Position numbers and translations under genes: made by a program | Assembly (NCBI GenBank): GCA_022841745.1 | Contig: JALHQW010000021.1 | Location: 49,950-113,949 of the forward strand | DNA: 64,000 nucleotides | Source: Saprospiraceae bacterium | Lineage (GTDB): Bacteria; Bacteroidota; Bacteroidia; Chitinophagales; Saprospiraceae | Direction: 5' to 3' | In this document: positions 8,816 through 15,966 of the stretch, piece after piece | Layout of the letters: every line of letters begins with the position of its first letter | How positions within the stretch are numbered: the stretch's first letter is position 1 | Notes under the pieces: model-generated | The model's database searches: none | Seen by the model: the letters and a program-made list of their open reading frames with translations, nothing else | Told to the model about the DNA's origin: nothing

Positions 8816-10339
8816 TCAGCGAAGGAACCTATCCTTCACTACCTGGGCATACGGCTTGTTGTTTATTTTACTCTCCAACCACGAGATGATGTCAAAGAGA
8901 TCAAAGACACCGTAGGACGGCTGTCTTGACAAATCCTCGAAGTCCTGTTTCAGGGTTTCGAGGATTTGTTGCATTTCACCCTTTGAATGGGGCTTCCCTG
9001 CCTCTCGGATGAAGTTCATCATCTTCCTTTCAAACTCAGACAGCCTGTTTGACTTATTCAAATAACGATAAGTGGATCGCAGCAGACTATCAAGGAGCAT
9101 AGAATTTCCTAGTTCGTAATGAATGATCAAATTCAGCACACGGGATAGGCTCTGTAAATCCTTTCTTTCTACACTACCTGCCATCAGTTTTATCCAATCA
9201 TTAAGGCTTTCAAGCGCATTTTCAAAATCGCCGTTACCAAAATATATGCAGAAATATTGTAAGTAAAAGCTGTTCTTAATAAAAAGCTGTTTATCAAATT
9301 TTTCCACGGTCTTCAAATGCCGCTTCAATTCATTGGCCCCCTCCTCAAACTCCCCTGTACTAATGCAAAGCCTGAACTTGTTCATATAGTACTGCCTATG
9401 TATTTTCAGTTCATCGTCAAGGGTAATAGGGGTCACCGTGTTCAACTTGTCCAAGGATTCCCTCACCTCCTCAACCCTGCCAAGCCTGCCGCAACTGATA
9501 ATATGGTTGTTCAAGGCAGAAATATATTCAGACACATCCTCGGCCATCATCAATTCATTATGCTCCATTAAATCAAGCAGGCGCTTAGAGGAGTCATAAA
9601 AAGACTCGAAATTGGAGTTCGAGAAATAATAAATGGACAAGATGCGATAGTAGAGGACTTTCGCATTGAAGGAACGGGCCATTGATTCGTTGGCCATCAA
9701 AGGGTTCTCCATGATTTGTGCAAAGGATTCCCTTTGGGCTTTGCTACGTGAAACGTCCTTTCTGATACCAACAAGTATATTAAAAAAAATATTTCGATAA
9801 GCCGAAATGTTGGCTTGATTCTCTAAATAGACCTGCTCTTCTGCTGTAATTCGCCCCATCTCTTTGTCCAAAAAAGCAATATCCGTCTGCGTATAAGCAA
9901 TCTTCTTCTCCCATTCCAGCACCTCCACCAGCACCTTGAAGTCCTCGTACTCCGCCGCCGTCTTTTTCACCTTTGCCAAAATCGCCTTGCAGTCCTCGAA
10001 ATGCGATCGCTTGAACAAGGCACGGACGCCGAGCAACTGGTTCTTCAAACGGTAGTCCACCGAGCTTTTTTCATCGAATGACTGGAGGCTGCGGATGACC
10101 AGTTCGTAGAGGTAGGATTTCAGCTCCGAGTACTTGCGGGTCTCAACGGGCTGGCCGCTATAGATGATCTTGGCTAATTGCTCGTCATCGAACCGCTCGC
10201 TGACCACGATGGCATCGAACAACTGAACGTACTTGTTGCTGTTTGCGTCCTTGCTGCTGACGTACAGCTTGAAGTACCGCCGCTCCGCACTTGTGAGCGA
10301 CTTGATTAGGTCGTAGAGTCTGCTGGAAGGTGTTTTCAT
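8816..10339 (-). CDS. Conserved-type hypothetical alpha-helical protein
   Basis: 507 residues from ATG 10339 (MKTPSSRLYDLIKSL). The frame extends 39 codons upstream into sequence that looks non-coding, so this start is preferred. There is no signal peptide and no membrane segment. The whole protein reads as amphipathic helices, like a TPR or other helical-repeat solenoid, with an N-terminal LTSAERRYFKLY motif. I do not recognise a catalytic motif. It is likely a cytoplasmic scaffold or regulatory protein. It converges with the peptide gene with zero spacing; a functional link between them is possible but unproven. Confidence 0.75.
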   Translation of the reverse strand: MKTPSSRLYDLIKSLTSAERRYFKLYVSSKDANSNKYVQLFDAIVVSERFDDEQLAKIIYSGQPVETRKYSELKSYLYELVIRSLQSFDEKSSVDYRLKNQLLGVRALFKRSHFEDCKAILAKVKKTAAEYEDFKVLVEVLEWEKKIAYTQTDIAFLDKEMGRITAEEQVYLENQANISAYRNIFFNILVGIRKDVSRSKAQRESFAQIMENPLMANESMARSFNAKVLYYRILSIYYFSNSNFESFYDSSKRLLDLMEHNELMMAEDVSEYISALNNHIISCGRLGRVEEVRESLDKLNTVTPITLDDELKIHRQYYMNKFRLCISTGEFEEGANELKRHLKTVEKFDKQLFIKNSFYLQYFCIYFGNGDFENALESLNDWIKLMAGSVERKDLQSLSRVLNLIIHYELGNSMLLDSLLRSTYRYLNKSNRLSEFERKMMNFIREAGKPHSKGEMQQILETLKQDFEDLSRQPSYGVFDLFDIISWLESKINNKPYAQVVKDRFLR

Positions 10340-10547
10340 GACGAGGTATGGAGGATCAGGAATGTGTTTAGGTTCCCTTCGGGAATGACAAATCCGATTC
10401 CCAAGGCCGAAAGTAGCAATATTGCTGCGCAAAACTATAGTTCTGCAAAAAATCAAAAACCTGATTTTTGCGCCAATTTATAAAGGCAAATTTTGCCCCT
10501 TAGGCAAAAGGCGTTTCTGCTAATTTTGCCGACAGCCAACGACCTCC

Positions 10548-10578
10548 AATTTCCTAATTTCCTAATTTCCTAATTTCC
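10548..10578. repeat. 8-bp tandem repeat upstream of uvrC
   Basis: Nearly four copies of AATTTCCT in a row, ending 16 bases before the uvrC ATG, in the leader or promoter of that gene. Slippage here would change spacing in the 5' region. Confidence 0.8.
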
Positions 10579-10594
10579 AAATAGGCCACACCAC

Positions 10595-12520
10595 ATGACC
10601 ACCGACGACTATAAAAAACTCCTGCCCAACTGGCCCTATGACCCCGGGGTCTATCGTTTCCTCGACGCCGAGGACCGTGTGCTCTATGTCGGCAAGGCTA
10701 AGAACCTTAAGAACCGCCTCTCCTCTTACTTCTCCAACACCAAGGACATGGCCTACAAGACCCGTGTCATGGTGAGGCATGCCCACCGCATCGAGATGAC
10801 GCTGGTGGACACCGAGGCCGATGCCCTGCTGCTCGAAAGCACCCTCATCAAGCGGTTCCAGCCGCCGTACAACGTGATGCTGAAGGACGGCAAGAGCTAT
10901 ACCTACCTCTGCATCAAGAGCGAACGATTCCCACGGGTCTTCCTCACCCGCCGGGTCATTCGGGACGGCAGCACCTACTTCGGGCCCTACACCTCTAAGC
11001 AGCGGGTGGAAACCATACTGGATTTGATCAGGCAACTGTTCCCCCTGCGCACCTGTACGCTCAGCCTGACCGAGGAAAACATTGCCAAGGGCAAGTTCAA
11101 GGTCTGCCTCGAATACCATATCAAGAACTGCCAAGGCCCCTGCGAGGGCTTTGAGACGGAAGCCAATTACAACGATAAAATAGAGCAGATAAAGAACATG
11201 CTGCGGGGCAATTTCGGCCCAGTGAAGCGGCACTTCCAGCAACTGATGGCGCACCACGCCGAGCGCATGGAGTTTGAGAAGGCCCAGCAAATAAAGGAGA
11301 AGTTGCTCGCCTTCGAGGATTACCAAGGCAAGAGCACGGTCGTGAGCACCACTATTCGGGACGTGGACGTGTTCAGCATAGCCAGCGACGAGAAGAATGC
11401 CTACGTGAATTATATCAAGGTGGTGAATGGGGCCATCATCAACACCTGGACGCAGGAAATGGTCAAGAACCTCGACGACGATGAGGCCGACCTGCTGGCC
11501 TTCGTTGTCCCGGAAATCAGGGAGCGCTTCAACAGCATAGCTTCGGAGATAATCGTCCCAATGGAAATCCCCGTGGCCGATACCAGCGTGACCGTCACCG
11601 TGCCCAAGATTGGCGACAAGAAGAAGCTGCTGGAACTCTCGGAGAAGAACGTGCATTTTTTCCTCCTCCAAAAAAAGAAGGAAGAAGCCTCGGCCACGGG
11701 CAAGCAGACCAGTGCCGAGCGCATCCTGCGCACCCTCCAGAGCGACCTACAAATGGCCGACGTGCCGCTCCACCTCGAATGTTTCGACAACTCGAACATG
11801 CAGGGCAGCTACCCCGTGTCCTCCTGTGTGGTGTTCAAGAACGCCAAGCCCAGCAAGGGCGACTATCGCCATTACAACGTGAAGACCGTCGTCGGCCCCA
11901 ACGACTTCGCCACGATGGAGGAGGTCGTTTACCGCCGCTACAAGCGCCTGTTGGCCGAAGGCCAGCCCCTGCCCCAACTCATCATCATAGACGGTGGCAA
12001 GGGCCAACTCGGTGCCGCCGTGAAAAGTCTCGAAGCCCTCGGAATTGGCACAAATGCCCCCATTTCACGCACTGAGGCTGACACCCCCCTCTCACCCTCT
12101 CACTTCTCTCACCCTCTCACTCCTCTCACCCTCTCACACTCTGTCACGGTCGTCGGCATTGCGAAGCGCCTCGAAGAAATCTTCTTCCCCGGCGACTCGG
12201 TGCCGCTTTATATCAACAAGAAATCGGAGAGCCTGAAGCTCATCCAACAGGCCCGCAACGAGGCGCACCGCTTCGCCATCACCTTTCACCGCAACCAACG
12301 CTCGAAGGATTTCACAAAGACAGAACTCGAAGACATTCCCGGCATCGGATCGAAGACTGCTGAGAAGCTGCTCAAGCATTTCGGTTCGGTTAAGAAGATG
12401 CGGGAGGCCAGTGCGGAGGAAATCGAAAAGGCGATTGGGAAGGGGGCGGCGAAGAAGGTGGAGGCGTATTTTCGGGCGGAGGAGGAGGGTGAAGAAGGAG
12501 GCAGTTTGGCAGTGAATTGA
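10595..12520 (+). CDS. uvrC: UvrABC excinuclease subunit C
   Basis: 641 residues. UvrC makes both incisions in nucleotide excision repair after UvrA/UvrB damage recognition. Visible in order: GIY-YIG nuclease domain (PGVYRFLDAEDRVLYVGKAK, residues ~17-36); Cys-containing region; UVR motif that binds UvrB (~205-240); RNase H-like endonuclease domain starting near HLECFDNSNMQGS; and a helix-hairpin-helix end (LEDIPGIGSKTAEKLLKHFG) for DNA binding. Unusual: between the SLEALGIG and VTVVGIAKRLEEIFFPGD segments lies a ~25-residue Pro/Ser/Thr/His-rich insertion coded by three 17-bp repeats at 12089-12139. The insertion sits in a loop of the endonuclease domain and keeps the frame. Start is the ATG following the AATTTCCT repeats. 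Confidence 0.95.
   Translation: MTTDDYKKLLPNWPYDPGVYRFLDAEDRVLYVGKAKNLKNRLSSYFSNTKDMAYKTRVMVRHAHRIEMTLVDTEADALLLESTLIKRFQPPYNVMLKDGKSYTYLCIKSERFPRVFLTRRVIRDGSTYFGPYTSKQRVETILDLIRQLFPLRTCTLSLTEENIAKGKFKVCLEYHIKNCQGPCEGFETEANYNDKIEQIKNMLRGNFGPVKRHFQQLMAHHAERMEFEKAQQIKEKLLAFEDYQGKSTVVSTTIRDVDVFSIASDEKNAYVNYIKVVNGAIINTWTQEMVKNLDDDEADLLAFVVPEIRERFNSIASEIIVPMEIPVADTSVTVTVPKIGDKKKLLELSEKNVHFFLLQKKKEEASATGKQTSAERILRTLQSDLQMADVPLHLECFDNSNMQGSYPVSSCVVFKNAKPSKGDYRHYNVKTVVGPNDFATMEEVVYRRYKRLLAEGQPLPQLIIIDGGKGQLGAAVKSLEALGIGTNAPISRTEADTPLSPSHFSHPLTPLTLSHSVTVVGIAKRLEEIFFPGDSVPLYINKKSESLKLIQQARNEAHRFAITFHRNQRSKDFTKTELEDIPGIGSKTAEKLLKHFGSVKKMREASAEEIEKAIGKGAAKKVEAYFRAEEEGEEGGSLAVN
12089..12139. repeat. 17-bp minisatellite inside uvrC
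   Basis: Three tandem copies of ctctcaccctctcactt, differing only at the last two bases; each contains two CTCTCAC half-units. Total 51 bp keeps the reading frame; gain or loss of one 17-bp unit would shift it. Confidence 0.85.
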
Positions 12521-12537
12521 ACCACAGAATCGGTGGG

Positions 12538-12879
12538 CTACCCCCTCAAATCAATCTCCCAAAACTTAGCGTCCGAAGGCATGGACCTCAGGCCCTGCTC
12601 AATTTTTGAAACGAGCAGTTTCAAGGCTTTATAACGGTTGTCGTAAGTCCGAATCAATACCAATCTTAAAGGGAATTTGTCCAAGTTTTGCTGATGCTGC
12701 AGGTTTTTGTCAACCGTCAACAGGTATTCAATGCCTGCTTTGGTCATTGCTGATAAAAGTTCGCCGTTCTTTAGGCTGGCCCAGCCGAGGTCGTGAACTG
12801 TTATTACTTCATAATCTTCGGAAAAGTCTTTTTTCAGGGGATTGGGGAGGCTTTCATCAAGCAGCAGCTTTGGTCTCAT
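12538..12879 (-). CDS. DUF5615 PIN-like protein (putative toxin)
   Basis: 113 residues. N-terminus MRPKLLLDESLP, then VITVHDLG and LLTVDKNL, match the DUF5615/Mut7-C PIN-like fold, whose acidic residues (D8, E9 and the D of TVDKN) would bind metal. Its start overlaps the end of the upstream DUF433 gene by 23 bases, implying co-translation. DUF433/DUF5615 pairs are commonly classed as toxin-antitoxin modules with a nuclease-like toxin. Activity is inferred from family and arrangement only. Confidence 0.8.
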   Translation of the reverse strand: MRPKLLLDESLPNPLKKDFSEDYEVITVHDLGWASLKNGELLSAMTKAGIEYLLTVDKNLQHQQNLDKFPLRLVLIRTYDNRYKALKLLVSKIEQGLRSMPSDAKFWEIDLRG

Positions 12880-13087
12880 GAGGCGTCAAGGTTATTAAGG
12901 TTTCGACCAACTCCAACAGCCCACCTACCTGCTCCTTTTTTACCGAAGGGAAATCATGCAAAAACTCCTCAATCGTGTCGCCACCACGCAGGTAATCGAA
13001 CAAGTTCTTGATGGGTACCCTGGTGCCAGCGAACACGGGTGTACCGCTTTGCACATCGGGCGATATGGTAATGATATCGGCAATCAT
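12857..13087 (-). CDS. DUF433 antitoxin-like protein
   Basis: 76 residues from ATG 13087 (MIADIITISPDVQSGTPVF); an ATG three codons earlier at 13096 is also possible. The SGTPVFAGTRVP motif followed by a helical segment (TIEEFLHDFPSV) is the DUF433 winged-helix signature. Members pair with DUF5615 toxins and probably both neutralise the toxin and repress the operon. First gene of the two-gene leftward operon. Confidence 0.85.
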   Translation of the reverse strand: MIADIITISPDVQSGTPVFAGTRVPIKNLFDYLRGGDTIEEFLHDFPSVKKEQVGGLLELVETLITLTPHETKAAA

Positions 13088-13270
13088 AGCTCGCAATTTT
13101 CAACAAAACTACACCTTTTCAGCTTCAATTTACATGGGTTGTGTTCCGATTATCTTTGAAACCTTTTTCCCCCTCACCCAAACACCTCCCCAACGCCCAC
13201 CTCAAACCCTGGCACCACTTCTGCCACGAGCCTATCGCCCTCATTGAGCAGGGCTTTAAATAAAGGTCAC

Positions 13271-13762
13271 CTACCTCCTCTTCCCGGCCAATCTTAACAA
13301 CTCGGCGTCCATCAGTTCAACCCGCTTTTTCATCAGTTCAAACTCTTTGCGGAAGCGAGCGTTCTCGGCCCGCTCGTTGGCGGCGATTTCCCGCTCGGCC
13401 TCCAAGGCCATGCGCAGTGCCTTCAGTGCCTCCAGTAGTTCTTCGTTGCTGGTGCTGGCTGGGCTTGGTGCTTTGGGCGTTGGCATGGGGCCTTCTTCGG
13501 GGTCTCTCGCCACCGCCGACCACTCCGCTTTTTGCCTTGGGTAGCTGGGTAGGAATTCTGGTGACAGCCGCTCGCCCACCAACCGGGCAAATGGCATACC
13601 CGTCAGTTCTTCCAATTGAACGAGCACCGTTACGCCTGGGTCGCTTTCACCGCCTTCCCATTTGCTCACCAAAGACCTGCCCACGCCAAAGCGGCGGCCA
13701 AAGACTTCTTGCGTTTCTTTCCAATGCGTACGTATCACTAAGATGTTATTGCCCAGGTACAT
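13271..13762 (-). CDS. XRE-type helix-turn-helix regulator with C-terminal coiled coil
   Basis: 163 residues from ATG 13762 (MYLGNNILVIR); an ATG 11 codons upstream is less typical. N-terminal Cro/CI HTH: TQEVFGRRFGVGRSLVSKWE GGE SDPG, with helices 2 and 3 clear. A Pro/Ser linker (about 90-110) follows, then a charged coiled coil (EALKALRMALEAEREIA to the end) likely for oligomerisation. Typical of Bacteroidota stand-alone regulators. Target unknown; it is divergent from the Cys-rich secreted protein gene, which could be regulated by it. Confidence 0.8.
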   Translation of the reverse strand: MYLGNNILVIRTHWKETQEVFGRRFGVGRSLVSKWEGGESDPGVTVLVQLEELTGMPFARLVGERLSPEFLPSYPRQKAEWSAVARDPEEGPMPTPKAPSPASTSNEELLEALKALRMALEAEREIAANERAENARFRKEFELMKKRVELMDAELLRLAGKRR

Positions 13763-14080
13763 GGCTTCGATTTTGAAAACTGCATTGCAATGCAACTATT
13801 TCCATAAAATGAGACATTTGTTGCATTTTGTGGCAATTTGTAGAATGGTTTTCCAAACCTAACCATTTTCTTAAATCAACTCAAACAAGCGGGTAACTAT
13901 TGCAGAAATACAATTAAAGACGGCCCTCCTAACCGCAGCTGTGCTGCTTAAGCCTGATTTTTCCATAGCATGGCTGTAACAGGCGTCACTTTTTTAAACC
14001 AAAGGGAATGTGATGAGTAATTTTATTTCCATAAAATAAATCATTTACCCATTTATGAAACATGATTAGGGATATTTCAT

Positions 14081-14088
14081 TACATTTG
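14081..14088 (+). promoter_or_regulatory. Candidate Bacteroidota -7 promoter box
   Basis: TACATTTG matches the TAnnTTTG consensus 40 bases before the ATG at 14128. No good -33 TTTG is seen at the usual spacing. The surrounding gap 13763-14127 has AT-rich divergent regulatory sequence and no other gene that I can support. Confidence 0.4.
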
Positions 14089-14127
14089 CCACACAATTAA
14101 TCATTTAGATTCACAAAACTACCCATT

Positions 14128-14574
14128 ATGCAACGATTTGTCACACTTGCTATTATAATAGCCCTTGCATTGAAGTTGGTTTCAAACATGGAGATAAGCA
14201 CCAAGAAGCGTCAAGGACTCGCCGGGGACAACTGCGGGAGCGCTACGATGTACAGCGTGAACCTTTGTATTGACAGCAAGCAATCGGTGTACTGGACGGG
14301 CCTGTGGGACGAATGCTTCAACCTTGAGACACAGACAACCTGGGCGCCAGAACTCGGTACCATTCAAATCCGCTCCAACTGGCAGTTGTGCAAAGCAGGT
14401 TTCAAATGGAATTCCGTGCAGTATCTGTGCCAAGTGCCTGAATACACTTGGACGGTGACAACAGGACTAAGCCACTGGGTGGGTACCATTAGCTTCCAGC
14501 CGAATGAATGCCTCGCCGAGGCAGTGCCCAACTGCTACGGGATAGTCATTTATGGAATGGGTTGCAGTTTTTGA
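14128..14574 (+). CDS. Hypothetical exported cysteine-rich protein
   Basis: 148 residues. A hydrophobic N-terminus (FVTLAIIIALALKLV) acts as a signal peptide or anchor. The rest has eight Cys (in GDNCGS, NLCID, DECFN, QLCKA, YLCQV, NECLA, PNCYG, GMGCSF) and many Trp/Tyr residues, suggesting a small disulfide-stabilised extracellular or periplasmic domain. I recognise no family. It stands alone between the divergent XRE regulator and the endonuclease I gene, with a TAnnTTTG box upstream. Confidence 0.6.
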   Translation: MQRFVTLAIIIALALKLVSNMEISTKKRQGLAGDNCGSATMYSVNLCIDSKQSVYWTGLWDECFNLETQTTWAPELGTIQIRSNWQLCKAGFKWNSVQYLCQVPEYTWTVTTGLSHWVGTISFQPNECLAEAVPNCYGIVIYGMGCSF

Positions 14575-14776
14575 AAGTGAGTAATCATTGGGGGCATTGA
14601 AAACCAGCAACTTGGGATGGATATCCACCAAAATTGGATGCGAAACCCCTAATTGGCACGACTCCCCAAATGCCGCATACGTATGAGAAAAGCACAAGTA
14701 TGGCTATTTGCGAGTTGACGTTCTCTGCCTTTAAAATGTTTGCATGAGCACGCTCCTCTTTTTTTCATTCCCCTTA

Positions 14777-14784
14777 TAAATTTG
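14777..14784 (+). promoter_or_regulatory. Candidate -7 promoter box for the endonuclease gene
   Basis: TAAATTTG, a perfect TAnnTTTG match, 43 bases before the ATG at 14828. No convincing -33 element was found. Confidence 0.4.
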
Positions 14785-14827
14785 CCTTTCAGTTGCCAAG
14801 CCAGTAACTTGCGCCCAATTTACTGTG

Positions 14828-15895
14828 ATGCACTTTAGACAACTGCTCGTTATAGTCCTTTTTCTTGCCATAGGCAAGCCAGTTTCAGCTCAGGTTCTCT
14901 TCCTTGGCATTCAGGGCCAAGCCCTGTTGGATACGCTCGTAAGCGTATATAAACCGTCCACTGTTTTATCTTATTCAGAAGCCCGTGATACACTTTACGG
15001 ACGCATTCATAACTTGAACGACAGCGTGCAATGCGTTTACTCTGGCCAACGCCTCTACTTGCCACCCGGCGAAGACCCAACCAGTTGGCTGTTCATGAAC
15101 GGCTCCAACGAGGGCATCAACTGCGAGCACACTTGGCCCCAGTCTAAAGGGGCGGCCACCGGCAACCCAGAGAGCGACATGCACCACCTGTTCCCCACAC
15201 GCAGCGCCGTCAACGCAGCAAGGGACAATTTCCCCTTCGCCGAAATACCCGACGTGCAAACGACGCAATGGTATTACCTACACCAAGTGCAGGCGTACAT
15301 GCCCGTTCAGGAAATTGAACTTTACAGCGAAAGGATAAACGGCAAGTTCGAGCCAAGGGAAGACCACAAGGGCAACGTGGCAAGGGCCATGTTCTATTTC
15401 TACACCATGTACCAGCAGGAGGCCGACGCCGCCGACCCCAATTACTTCCCACTCCAACGACAGGTACTCTGCGAGTGGCATTACCTCGACCCCGCCGACA
15501 GCCTCGAAACACACCGCTCCTGGCAAATCGCCAACTACCAAGACGGCAAGCCCAATCCCTATGTCGTGGATTGCACCCTACTTGCTCGAAGCTTTTGCCC
15601 CGATACACCGGGGGAATGCCCCATTCCCATTTCGCCCACTTATGATGGATCGTTTACCTCGGAAAAAACCGAAGAACTGCTTATCTCGCCGAATCCCGCT
15701 TACTCGAAGAGCGTGACCATCCATGCCATCGAACCAGGCCGATTGACCATATTGGATTCGCTTGGCAGAAAATTGATGGAGGTGCAGTGGTTGCCCGGCC
15801 AACTATTGGAAATCGGCAACCTGACACCCGGCCATTATTTCGTTGCATTGGACAAAAAATCGGGAATGGCCACAGGTCAATTCATCAAGGAATAA
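14828..15895 (+). CDS. Secreted endonuclease I family nuclease with T9SS type A sorting domain
   Basis: 355 residues from ATG 14828 (a GTG one codon earlier is less likely). Signal peptide ends near VSAQ. The central domain (about 45-265) is of the EndA/NucM endonuclease I type: NCEHTWPQS with the catalytic His and SDMHHLFP with metal ligands. The C-terminal ~75 residues (LLISPNPAYSKSV... GHYFVALD) form a Por-type sorting domain for T9SS secretion and surface attachment. Function: extracellular degradation of DNA/RNA for nutrients or biofilm DNA turnover. Followed directly by a strong terminator. Confidence 0.9.
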   Translation: MHFRQLLVIVLFLAIGKPVSAQVLFLGIQGQALLDTLVSVYKPSTVLSYSEARDTLYGRIHNLNDSVQCVYSGQRLYLPPGEDPTSWLFMNGSNEGINCEHTWPQSKGAATGNPESDMHHLFPTRSAVNAARDNFPFAEIPDVQTTQWYYLHQVQAYMPVQEIELYSERINGKFEPREDHKGNVARAMFYFYTMYQQEADAADPNYFPLQRQVLCEWHYLDPADSLETHRSWQIANYQDGKPNPYVVDCTLLARSFCPDTPGECPIPISPTYDGSFTSEKTEELLISPNPAYSKSVTIHAIEPGRLTILDSLGRKLMEVQWLPGQLLEIGNLTPGHYFVALDKKSGMATGQFIKE

Positions 15896-15899
15896 AGCG

Positions 15900-15937
15900 A
15901 AAAAGCCCGTGACAGGGAATCCCCGCACGGGCTTTTT
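15900..15937. terminator. Intrinsic terminator
   Basis: Perfect 12-bp stem (aaaaagcccgtg with its complement) and 14-nt loop, ending in a T run. It lies 4 bases after the endonuclease stop; the A run on the other side means it can also serve the leftward EF-G gene only from downstream, i.e. it is bidirectional. Confidence 0.88.
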
Positions 15938-15966
15938 CATACCTCAATACCTCATACCTTCATACC

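Noticed and set aside
10562..11671. 369-codon antisense frame opposite uvrC
   Set aside because: uvrC is certain; the antisense product has no recognisable domain.
13090..13263. Rightward open frame ending PWHHFCHEPIALIEQGFK at 13263
   Set aside because: It has no start codon and its upstream part reads antisense into the DUF433 leader. It could be a gene fragment, but I could not place it in a family.
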